Source: Actinomyces sp. oral taxon 414 (GTDB lineage: Bacteria; Actinomycetota; Actinomycetes; Actinomycetales; Actinomycetaceae). Taken from it: a stretch of DNA of 64,000 bases. Location of the stretch: positions 310,001-374,000 of the forward strand of contig NZ_CP012590.1 in assembly GCF_001278845.1 (NCBI RefSeq), written 5' to 3'. Under the pieces are notes generated by a model. That model had not been told where the DNA came from. It saw only the letters and a list, made by a program, of their open reading frames with translations, and did not search any database. How positions within the stretch are numbered: the first letter of the stretch is position 1; each line of letters begins with the position of its first letter. The translations under genes were made by a program, and so were the position numbers. Positions 1 to 7,225 of this stretch are shown piece by piece.

Positions 1-83
1 ACCCGACTGCGACTTCACCGAAACCGCGGAATCATGCGGAATTCGTAGAGCTCATCCGGGGTGCCCGCGCGAACGATCCTCCC
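1..83 (-). repeat. Hairpin repeat family 2, cut by the window edge
   Basis: Read on the minus strand, this stretch matches 37589-37692: a GGGAGGATCGTTC arm, then a core containing TTCCGCATGATTCCGCGG, then CGCAGTCGGGT. The 37.6-kb copy is closed by an inverted arm (GGAACGATCCTCCC), which here would lie just outside the window. The two copies are in opposite orientation. It is non-coding as far as can be seen; the short open frames across it are incidental. The remaining sequence to about 290 shows no recognisable gene. Confidence 0.7.
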
Positions 84-294
84 AGAGCGCCAAAAACCGA
101 CCCTCCGCCCGGTGGTCGGGCCGCCGGGTCCGCGGCGGGGCCCGCTGCGGGCGTCGTCTGGGGAGGGCCGTCGCGGGAACGGGGCCCGCCCGCCGGCGGA
201 CACCGCCCGGCGCGCGATGGGCGACGGCCTGGAATCTCGTCCATGACGGGCGCGACGCATCGCCCGACGCGCGCAACGATCGCCGGCGCTCCGC

Positions 295-300
295 TAGGCT
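295..300 (+). promoter_or_regulatory. Probable -10 box of a leaderless gene
   Basis: TAGGCT lies six bases before the ATG at 307, with no ribosome-binding site between them. That spacing puts the transcription start at or next to the A of the ATG, as in leaderless actinobacterial mRNAs. No good -35 box is visible. Confidence 0.45.
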
Positions 301-306
301 CGGCGC

Positions 307-708
307 ATGGCCGCACGACGTCGCATCGATCCCGCCGCCGGAGCACAGGCCGTGCGCGACTGGGCCGCCGGCCTGGACCGCGGGGGCGCGCCCGCGAGCC
401 CGGCCGAGCGCGCGGCCCGGCGCCGCACCCTGGCCACCGCCGTCCGCTTCACCCTCGAGGAGCTGGCCGCCTGCGCCCCGGGTCGGTCCGTCGAGGTCCG
501 CGTCCCGCCCTTCGGGGCGACCCAGGCGGTGGCGGGCACGGTCCATAGGAGGGGGACCCCGCCCTCGGTGGTGGAGACCGACGGCGCCACCTGGCTGGCG
601 CTGGCCACCGGCCGCCTGAGCTGGGAGCGGGCGCTGGCCGACGGCGCGCTGCGCGCCTCGGGCGAGCGCTGCGACATCTCGTCCCACCTGCCCCTCATGC
701 GCGCCTGA
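307..708 (+). CDS. SCP-like (sterol carrier family) protein
   Basis: A 133-residue protein that resembles the small actinobacterial 'sterol carrier family' proteins related to SCP-2. The family is common in Actinobacteria and its ligand is not established. The middle carries RSVEVRVPPFGATQAV and WLALATGRLSWERALADG, the region in which this family shows its conserved Trp-Leu-Ala-Leu-x-Thr-Gly motif. Length fits the family. No signal peptide or membrane segment is visible. The ATG at 307 is chosen because a -10 box sits six bases upstream, which argues for a leaderless transcript. It is the only gene before the fructose operon and seems to be transcribed alone. The assignment comes from motif recall, not alignment. 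Confidence 0.75.
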   Translation: MAARRRIDPAAGAQAVRDWAAGLDRGGAPASPAERAARRRTLATAVRFTLEELAACAPGRSVEVRVPPFGATQAVAGTVHRRGTPPSVVETDGATWLALATGRLSWERALADGALRASGERCDISSHLPLMRA

Positions 709-768
709 GACCCGCACCCCCGCCGCGCTCTGCCCGCTCGCACATCCCGGATCTCCTCAATGCCCGAA

Positions 769-787
769 CGGACATTTAAAATGTCCG
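769..787. promoter_or_regulatory. 19-bp palindrome, candidate operator of the fructose operon
   Basis: CGGACATTTAAAATGTCCG is a perfect inverted repeat (9+1+9). It is preceded by GCCCGAA, and the same GCCCGAACGG word recurs in the palindrome at 836-847. It lies about 130 bases before the DeoR-family regulator gene. It is a natural candidate binding site for that regulator; this is inference from position and symmetry. Confidence 0.6.
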
Positions 788-835
788 ATCACGGGTTTAC
801 CTCTTCCTTTTCCGTCCGAACCGACGTACGATATT

Positions 836-847
836 GCCCGAACGGGC
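836..847. promoter_or_regulatory. Second palindrome before the fructose operon
   Basis: GCCCGAACGGGC is a perfect 12-bp palindrome just downstream of TACGATATT, a possible -10 region. It shares GCCCGAACGG with the upstream operator candidate. The pair looks like a two-site control region for the following operon. Confidence 0.5.
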
Positions 848-917
848 GCTCGGCCGACGGTGGAGTGCTCTTCATCACCAAGCCGCGCCATCGACGTCGT
901 CAAAGAGGGGAGGGGCC

Positions 918-1688
918 GTGAAGGCACAGGACCGCCACAGCCGGATCCTCGCGGCCCTGGCGCGCGAGGGCCGCGTCAGCGTCACCGAGCTCGCCCGCGC
1001 CCATGACGTCACCGTCGAGACCATCCGCCGGGACCTCACCGTCCTCGACCGCGCCGGGGCCCTGCGCAAGATCCACGGCGGGGCCCTGCCCGCCCCCGTG
1101 CTGGCCGCCCCCGAGACCGGCGTCCTCCAGCGCGAGCGGGACCACGCCGAGGCCAAGGCCCGCATCGCCCGCGCGGCCCTGGCCGCCCTCGACCCGCACG
1201 AGGGCGCCGCCCTCCTCATCGACTCCGGCACCACCACCGGAGCCTTCGCCCGGCTCCTGCCCGAGCACCTGGACCTGACCGTCCTGACCAACTCCGTCCT
1301 CATCGCCGCCGCCCTCGCCGCCCGCCCGGGCTGCCGCGTGCACATCATCGGAGGGCTGGTCCGGGGCCTGACGCAGGCCGCCGTCGGACCCGAGGCCCTC
1401 GCCCAGCTCGCCCCGCTGCGCGCCGACATCGCCGTCATGGGCTCCAACGGGCTCACGGCCCGGCACGGCCTGTCCACCCCCGATCCCGACGAGGCCGCCG
1501 TCAAGCGCGCCATGGTCGCCTCCGCCCACCGCGTCGTCGCCCTCGTCGACGCCTCCAAGATCGGCCAGGAGCACCTGGTCTCCTTCGCCGACGCCGACGA
1601 CGTCGATCTCCTCGTCACCGACGCCACCATCACCGGCCACCTGGCCGCCCGCCTCACTGACTCTGGAACCGAGGTTATCCCCGCATGA
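918..1688 (+). CDS. DeoR-family transcriptional regulator of fructose operon
   Basis: A 256-residue DeoR/GlpR-type repressor. The N-terminal winged helix-turn-helix includes HSRILAALAREGRVSVTELA and VTVETIRRDLTVLDRAGALR, followed by the family's KIHGGAL signature. The C-terminal sensor domain, of the sugar-phosphate-binding DeoRC type, carries LLIDSGTTTGAFA, VLTNS and VMGSNGL. The GTG at 918 is preferred over an upstream in-frame ATG because GAGGGGAGGGG precedes it and the HTH starts a few residues later. The stop overlaps the kinase start as ATGA, so translation is probably coupled. By analogy with FruR-type proteins it is expected to respond to fructose-1-phosphate and to bind the palindromes upstream. 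Its role as repressor of this operon is inferred from context. Confidence 0.88.
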   Translation: MKAQDRHSRILAALAREGRVSVTELARAHDVTVETIRRDLTVLDRAGALRKIHGGALPAPVLAAPETGVLQRERDHAEAKARIARAALAALDPHEGAALLIDSGTTTGAFARLLPEHLDLTVLTNSVLIAAALAARPGCRVHIIGGLVRGLTQAAVGPEALAQLAPLRADIAVMGSNGLTARHGLSTPDPDEAAVKRAMVASAHRVVALVDASKIGQEHLVSFADADDVDLLVTDATITGHLAARLTDSGTEVIPA

Positions 1689-2848
1689 TCACCACTCTGA
1701 CCCCCAACCCATCGCTCGACCGCACCGTCTCCCTGCCCGGGGAGCTGATCCGCGGCGGCGTCAACCGGCTCACCGGCGTCACCATCGAACCGGGCGGCAA
1801 GGGCCTCAACGTCGCCCGCGTCCTGGTGGGCGCCGGCCAGACGGTCACCGCCGTCCTGCCGGCCTCCACCCACGACCCCCTCCTGCGCGCGCTCGACGCC
1901 GTCGCCGCCGACGGCCTGCGCGTGCGACCCGTCGCCGTCGCCGGCTCCGCCCGGATCAACACCGCCGTCACCGAGCCCGACGGCACCACCACCAAGCTCA
2001 ACGAGCCCGGAGCCGGCCTGGACGACGAGGAGATCGCCGCCGTCGAACGGGCCCTCGTCGAGGCGGTCCGCAGGGGGGACGGCGCCGACGGCGCCGCAGA
2101 CGCCGACGCGACCAGTGCGGTCGGTGCGGTCGGCGCGACCAGTGCGACCAGTGCGGTCGGCCCCGCCGTCGCCCCCGGCGCCGGGGGCGTCGCCGCCGAG
2201 GAGGACGCCGACGCGGCCGAGGCCGGCGCCTGGGCCGACAGCGCCCCCGCGGCCCACGACTGGGCGATCCTGTCCGGCTCCCTGCCGCCGGGCGCACCCG
2301 TCGACTGGTACGCCCGACTCGTGGTCCGGCTGCGCCAGGCCGCCCCCGGGCTGCGCATCGCCGTCGACACCTCCGACGCGCCCCTGGCCGCCCTGGCCGC
2401 CGCCATGCCCGCCGCCGCCCCCGACCTCATCAAGCCCAACGGCGAGGAGCTCGGCCAGCTGGCCGGCCTGCCCGCCGAGCGCGCCATGGCCCTGGAGGAC
2501 GGCGCCATGCGGGGCGAGTACGGGCCGGTCGTCGAGGCCGCCCGCCTGCTCGTCGAGCGGGGGGTCGCCACCGTCATGGCGACCCTGGGGGCCGCCGGCG
2601 CCGTCCTGGTGACCGCCGAGGGCGCGTGGCGCGCCGCCGCCCCGAAGGTCCACGTCCTGTCCACCGTCGGCGCGGGGGACTCCTCCGTCGCCGGCTACGT
2701 CCTCGCCGACGTCCGCGGCGGGGACGCCACCGAGCGGCTGTGCACCGCTGTGGCCTACGGGTCGGCCGCCGCGGGGCTGCCCGGCACCGCCCTGCCCACG
2801 GCCTCGGATCTGCCCGCGGACTCCCTTGTCGTCACCCGGCTCGCCTGA
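1685..2848 (+). CDS. fruK: 1-phosphofructokinase with an inserted Ala-rich segment
   Basis: PfkB-family kinase that converts fructose-1-phosphate, made by the PTS transporter encoded next door, to fructose-1,6-bisphosphate. N-terminal TLTPNPSLDRT and EPGGKGLNVARVL and the C-terminal GAGDSSVAGYV (ATP/anion hole with catalytic Asp) are characteristic. The protein has 387 residues, while 1-phosphofructokinases usually have about 310-330. The excess is an Ala/Asp/Gly/Ser-rich stretch at roughly residues 131-190, coded by near-repeats of GCGACCAGT and GCGGTCGG. It lies between the lid/substrate strands and the SGSLPPG motif, so it is probably a surface loop. The gene overlaps the regulator by four bases and is followed after 59 bases by the EIIABC gene. 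Confidence 0.93.
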   Translation: MITTLTPNPSLDRTVSLPGELIRGGVNRLTGVTIEPGGKGLNVARVLVGAGQTVTAVLPASTHDPLLRALDAVAADGLRVRPVAVAGSARINTAVTEPDGTTTKLNEPGAGLDDEEIAAVERALVEAVRRGDGADGAADADATSAVGAVGATSATSAVGPAVAPGAGGVAAEEDADAAEAGAWADSAPAAHDWAILSGSLPPGAPVDWYARLVVRLRQAAPGLRIAVDTSDAPLAALAAAMPAAAPDLIKPNGEELGQLAGLPAERAMALEDGAMRGEYGPVVEAARLLVERGVATVMATLGAAGAVLVTAEGAWRAAAPKVHVLSTVGAGDSSVAGYVLADVRGGDATERLCTAVAYGSAAAGLPGTALPTASDLPADSLVVTRLA

Positions 2849-2907
2849 GCCGCGCCGCCGGCCGCATCCGCCCCCACCACGCCCCGTAAAGACAGCAAGG
2901 AAACAGC

Positions 2908-5163
2908 ATGCCCACCTCAGACTCGTCCACACCGCCCTCCGGGGTGCTCATCGTCCCCGACTTGGTCAGGCTCGACGTCCCCGTTGGGCCCGACAAGAAG
3001 GACGTCATCGAGTACCTCGCCGACGTCGTCGCCTCCGCCGGCCGCGCCGACACCCCCGAGGGCCTGGCCGCCGACGCCCTCGCCCGGGAGGCCACCGCCC
3101 CCACCGGCATCCCCGGCGGCATCGCCATCCCGCACTGCCGCAGCCCCCACGTCCTGGCGCCCTCCCTCGGGTTCGCGCGCCTGACCGGGGGCGTCGACTT
3201 CGGGGCGGCCGACGGCGAGAAGGCGAACCTCGTCTTCATGATCGCCGCCCCCGCCGGCGCCGACGACTTCCACCTCAAGCTCCTGGCCAAGCTCGCCCGC
3301 GGCCTGATGAAGCCGGAGTTCACCGGCGCGCTGCGCTCGGCCGCCACGCCCCAGGACGTGGCCCGCATTATCACCGAGCAGGTCCAGCCCGAGCTGCTGG
3401 AGGAGGGCGCGGCGCAGGCCGAGGGCGCCGACGGCGCGGCCGAGCGGGCCGCGAGCGCCGACTCGGGGGCCGGACCGGGGGCCGGGGCGGACAAGACCGG
3501 CGCCACCAGCGCGACCCCGGCCCCCGCGGGCGCCGGCTCGGCCGGGGTGGGCGGGCCGGACGGGCCTGCCGGGGCCCCCGCCGCCGGGGCGGGCGACGAG
3601 GGCGGGCGCCTCATTGTCGGCGTGTCCTCCTGCCCCACCGGCATCGCCCACACCTTCATGGCGGCCGAGGCGCTGGAGCAGGCCGGCAAGGCCCGCGGCG
3701 TCGAGGTCCACATCGAGGGGCAGGGGTCGGGCAGGATCGACTGGCTCGACCCCGACCTCATCAGGCGGGCCGACGCCGTCATCTTCGCCCACGACCTGCC
3801 CGTCAAGGACCGTGACCGCTTCGCCGGCAAGCCCGTCGTCGACGTCGGCGTCAAGGCCGCCGTCAACGACGCCGGCTCCCTGCTGGACCGGGCCCTGGCC
3901 GCCGTCGGCGACCCCTCCGCCCCGACGGTCCCGGCCGGCTCGGGCGACTCTTCCGAGTCCGGCGCCGCGGAGGAGAAGGAGCACTGGGCGCGCCACCTCC
4001 AGCGCTCGGTCATGACCGGCGTGTCCTACATGATCCCCTTCGTGGCGGCCGGCGGCCTGCTCATCGCCCTGGGCTTCCTCTTCGGCGGGTACGACATCAC
4101 CAAGACCGCCTAGAACATCGTGCTGGGCGACCGCGACAACGGGATCCTCGCCGCCAGCCTGTGGAACCTGCCGGACCTGACCAATGAGACCTACGCCGCC
4201 GAGCACGCCCTGTTCGGCTCCCCGCTCGCGGCCTACATCGGTGCGGTCCTCTACCTGCTGGGCAACGCGGGCATGAGTCTGCTCGTCCCGGCGCTGGCCG
4301 GCTACACCGCCTTCGGCCTGGCCGGGCGCCCGGGCATCGCCCCCGGCTTCATTATGGGGCTGGCGGCCGTGGCCACCGGCTCGGGCTTCATCGGCGGCCT
4401 GCTCGGCGGCGTTCTCGCCGGCTACTTCGCGGCCTGGCTCGCCGGTCTGGCCGCGCCGCGCTGGCTGCGCAGCCTCATGCCGGTGGTCATTATCCCGCTG
4501 TGCACCACCCTGGTGGTCGGCTCGGTCATGTATATGCTGCTGGGCAAGCCGCTGGCCTCCTTCATGACCTGGCTCACCGAGTCCCTGACCGCCATGGCCA
4601 ATAACGGCGCCGGCGTCCTGCTGGGCGTCATCGTGGGCCTCATGATGTGCTTCGACCTGGGCGGCCCGGTCAACAAGGCCGCCTACCTCTTCGGCACCGC
4701 CGGTCTGGCCGCGGGAACGACGGCCTCCTACGAGATTATGGCGGCCGTCATGGCCGCGGGCATGGTCCCGCCGATCGCCCTGGCCATGGCCACCACCATC
4801 CGCCCGAACCTCTTCACGGACGCCGAGCGGGACAACGGGCGGGCCGCCTGGCTGCTGGGCGCCTCGTTCATCTCCGAGGGGGCGATCCCCTTCGCCGCGG
4901 CCGACCCGCTGCGCATTATTCCGCCGTGCATGGCGGGCGGCGCGGTGACCGGGGCGATGTCGATGGCGCTGCACGCGGCCTCGCGCGCGCCCCACGGCGG
5001 TGTCTTCGTGTTCTTCGCCATGGACAACTTCGCGTGGTTCGTCATCTCGATCCTCGTGGGCGCGGTGATCTCCTGCGCCGGGATCATCGCCCTCAAGCAG
5101 ATGGCCGCCACTAAGAAGGCCGTCGAGGAGGGCGCCGCGAAGACCGCTCCCGCCGCGGCCTGA
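2908..5163 (+). pseudogene. fruA: Fructose PTS EIIABC, interrupted by an in-frame amber codon
   Basis: Fructose-specific PTS permease that imports fructose as fructose-1-phosphate. Domain order: EIIA at residues 1-160, with phospho-His76 in GIAIPHCRS; an Ala/Gly/Pro-rich linker at about 165-232; EIIB at 233-330, with phospho-Cys242 in VSSCPTGIAHTF; then the EIIC membrane domain from about residue 360. A TAG at 4111-4113 interrupts the frame after GGYDITKTA, and the same frame continues without a break to 5163 (NIVLGDRDNG and so on, with complete EIIC helices). Removing that one codon change gives a normal 751-residue protein. A GTG at 4120 could allow reinitiation of a 347-residue EIIC piece. 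This may be a true nonsense mutation, a sequencing error or suppressed termination. All other parts look intact, which suggests the change is recent or an artefact. Confidence 0.9.
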
Positions 5164-5244
5164 GCGTCAGGGCGCGGCGGCGTTCAGGCCGTGTGAGCGT
5201 AGGCGACTCGGCGCCGGGGCGGGTCCTGGCGACACCGCCCCGGT

Positions 5245-5954
5245 GGCCCCTCCCCCCGGAGGGGGTCGAGGGGTATCCGCCGAGTGGGGCTGCGGGGGTC
5301 TTTGAGGGCGGCGCTGATCTACATGCGTCACAACATTCCGCAGACGGTGATCGGCGAACAATTGGATGTGTCCCAGCCCACTGTCTCGCGGGCCATCAAG
5401 GTCATGACCGGGGCGATCATCCTGGCCCTGAGGGACATGCTGCTCACCGCGGAGGAGGTGCCCGAGGGCTGCGACTGTCGTGCTGGACGGCCACCTCTTC
5501 CCCTGCTGGAGTTGGCGCGCTCACCGCGAACCATGGTCGCGGTGAGCACAAGACGACCGGCATGAACGCCTCTGATCCTGGTCCTGCCCAACGGCAGACT
5601 CGTGTGGGCCTGGGACCCCTACCCCGGCTCCATGCACGACGTGGCCGCACCAGGCGCCTTCCGGACTGCTCGACGGCCTGGACCCCTCCGGATGGATCGC
5701 CGACAAGGGATACATCGGCAAGGGAATGATCACCCCGCACAAGAAGCCCCCCAACGGCGAACTGAGCGAAGCCGCCGAAGAGGCGAATAAGAGCATCAGC
5801 CGGATCCGCCAGGTGGTCGAGCAGACCATCGCCCACATCAAGGCCTGGAGAATCCACCCACACCGACTACCGCCGCCCCCTGCACACATTCGAACAGACC
5901 ATCACCGCCGCACTCTCACTCTACGTCTTCAAAACCACCCACTGAATAACCTTC
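5245..5954 (+). pseudogene. IS5-family transposase remnant (C-terminal part) with right end
   Basis: Fragments of one IS5-family (DDE_Tnp_4-like) transposase can be read in changing frames: EGVEGYPPS, then MGLRGSLRAALIYMRHN and SQPTVSRAIKVMTG (helix-turn-helix), then VLDGHLFPCWSW, GEHKTTGMN, NGRLVWAWDPYPGSMHD, ITPHKKPPNGELSEA and NKSISRIRQVVEQTIAHIKAW. At least four frame changes show that it is dead. The coding remnant ends just before CCACTGAATAACCTTC at 5939-5954, which matches in inverse the left end of the second fragment at 6272-6288. These are therefore the element's inverted repeats. The N-terminal part and the left end are missing here. Confidence 0.82.
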
Positions 5955-6022
5955 ATCGTTACCGCGCGGGTCGCGTCGCGCCCGCACTAACACGTCGAAA
6001 ACCCCGAACACCAGACAACCGT

Positions 6023-6288
6023 TTACTGACTTTGCCAACCCCCTGGCGCTGCCCCCAGGGAGTCCCTCAGCCCCATGCTCGGCGGATACACCTCGACTCC
6101 CTCCTCGCGCAGGCGGATGAGCAGATCGGCAAACTCGACGGCGGGCAGCCCCGTGGTATAATCCATGACGATGGTCCGTTTCTCGTGAGGTCGTCGACGA
6201 TGTTCGCCAGTCATTATGCCTCATGGGGGTGGATCATCATAATTTCCTTTCCCGGAAATGCGCGCAGACGTCCACTGAATAAGCTTCC
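6023..6288 (-). pseudogene. IS5-family transposase remnant (N-terminal part) with left end
   Basis: On the minus strand MDYTTGLPAVEF, ADLLIRLREEGVEVYPPS and MGLRDSL overlap and extend upstream the N-terminal region of the neighbouring plus-strand remnant (EGVEGYPPS, MGLRGSLRAALIYMRHN). This is a second, oppositely oriented fragment of the same transposase, broken off after about 60 residues. The element end GGAAGCTTATTCAGTGG (minus strand, 6288 to 6272) lies about 75 bases before the open frame. With the other fragment's end it defines the IS termini as GGAAGSTTATTCAGTGG. An inversion or two insertions would explain the arrangement. Confidence 0.72.
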
Positions 6289-6363
6289 TGGTTCACGGAA
6301 TATGGTGGTCCAACGGCACGCAAGTGATCCAAACGGATCGGCCGCGTCGCGACATGCGAGACG

Positions 6364-6384
6364 CTGTCCCGCCATGCGGGACAG
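6364..6384. repeat. Short perfect hairpin at the inner edge of mobile element copy A
   Basis: CTGTCCCGC and GCGGGACAG form a 9-bp stem around a CAT loop. It starts exactly where copy A stops matching copy D (the shared CACCACCG), where copy D instead carries a GGAAGGTTATT-type end. Confidence 0.5.
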
Positions 6385-6445
6385 CCGGTGGTGCGGGGCG
6401 CCCGGGGATCGGCGTGGCGGTCCGTGAGATCGCCGGGTAACCCTC

Positions 6446-6512
6446 GAGATCGCCGGGTAACCCGTGAGAACGTCTGCTAGAGGTACGTTCTCGTGGGTTA
6501 AGTGGCGATCTC
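6446..6512. repeat. Second hairpin module of copy A (13-base loop)
   Basis: Arms of 27 bases (6446-6472 and 6486-6512, closing with GAGAACG/CGTTCTC and ending GAGATCGCC/GGCGATCTC) pair with five mismatches around the loop TCTGCTAGAGGTA. Copy D has the exact reverse complement of this loop. Copy E has the same geometry with a different loop and arms. Confidence 0.65.
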
Positions 6513-6692
6513 GCGGATCGGGGGTGCCTGCGCGCGGGCCGGGCGGCGCTCTTGTGGGGGCGGCGCGGTCGAACGGGGCGTCCGCCCGGTCTGCGACCGC
6601 CCTCCGTGCGGATGCCCACGCTGGTGTTGACATCATGGGCCTCGCCGAGGCGGGGAACGCCCTCCCCGGCCGGTCCGCGGCGGCGCCAGTTG

Positions 6693-6808
6693 TCCAAATC
6701 TGCCACAAAGACCTGGATCGGGCCGGAGCGTGCGAGAAGAAACGTTGATATTCCGCGGTTTCATTCGCGGCCGATCTCGCCGCGGGGCGCCTTTGTGGCA
6801 GATTTGGA
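6693..6808 (+). repeat. 116-bp inverted-repeat module, copy A
   Basis: Perfect 18-bp terminal inverted repeats TCCAAATCTGCCACAAAG / CTTTGTGGCAGATTTGGA bound a core with CGTTGATATTCCGCGGTTTC. The other copies (14935-15050, 37801-37916, 39608-39723) have exactly the same length, and cores in both orientations. Confidence 0.85.
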
Positions 6809-6900
6809 CACGCCCCCGCCCCGGCCGACCCCACAAGCCCCACCCGCCCCACCCGGACGACCCCAGAATAACCTTCCCAAACCAGAGCGCGCCGGGCCAG

Positions 6901-7020
6901 GCTCGCACGATGTGAGCTCAGCTCACCGAAATCCACCTCAGCTCGCACGATGTGAGCTCAGCTCGACAAAATCCACCTGAGCTCGATTCGTGCGAGCTCA
7001 GCTCGCACAATGTGAGCTGA
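6901..7020. repeat. Three tandem 40-bp units upstream of purF
   Basis: Units at 6901-6940, 6941-6980 and 6981-7020 are in exact 40-bp phase. Units 1 and 2 start GCTCGCACGATGTGAG and end with CACC(G/A)AAATCCACCTCA-like tails. Unit 3 starts GCTCGATTCGTGCGAG and ends with GCTCGCACAATGTGAGCTGA. All share a GAGCTCAGCTC palindrome at the same offset, flanked by the imperfect palindrome CTCGCAC-GA-TGTGAG. Sited about 205 bases before the purF start, the array looks like a multi-site regulatory region (inference). Confidence 0.7.
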
Positions 7021-7213
7021 GGTGACATCACCAATTCGACTCTCCCCGGGGGGCGCGGCCGGGGGGCGCGGCCGGGCGGAGGCGGCCCTCTACCCGTCGG
7101 GGGCAATCCGCCCCCCGGGGCCGCGGCGGTGCGGGGCAAACTCCGCAGCGCCACCGCACCGAGAGACCGCACCCTCCCGCGGGCCTCCTGCGCGCTTCCG
7201 GCCCGCACTGTGG

Positions 7214-7219
7214 GACAAT
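7214..7219 (+). promoter_or_regulatory. Probable -10 box of purF
   Basis: GACAAT ends six bases before the GTG start of purF and there is no Shine-Dalgarno sequence between, the layout of a leaderless transcript. Confidence 0.4.
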
Positions 7220-7225
7220 GCCGCG

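Larger units (their letters stand above)
6385..6877 (-). mobile_element. Non-coding mobile element, copy A
   Basis: Read on the minus strand from 6877, this element starts with GGAAGGTTATTCTGGGG. It continues through a G/T-rich leader, the 116-bp inverted-repeat module, a stretch of about 175 bases (GGCGAGGCCCATGATG to CGGGCGGACG), and the second hairpin with flanking CGGCGATCTC-type repeats. It stays alignable with copy D (39539-40089) over nearly its whole length, in inverted orientation. No frame codes for a recognisable protein. The end sequence matches the IS5-family remnant's inverted repeat for the first 12 bases, so that transposase is the likely mover (inference). Confidence 0.75.

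Noticed and set aside
4111..4113. Pyrrolysine or other recoding of the amber codon
   Set aside because: There is no Pyl context, and fructose EIIC has no special residue here. A mutation or sequencing error is simpler.
6901..7020. CRISPR array
   Set aside because: The three 40-bp units are directly adjacent and fully repetitive, with no unique spacers and no cas genes nearby.
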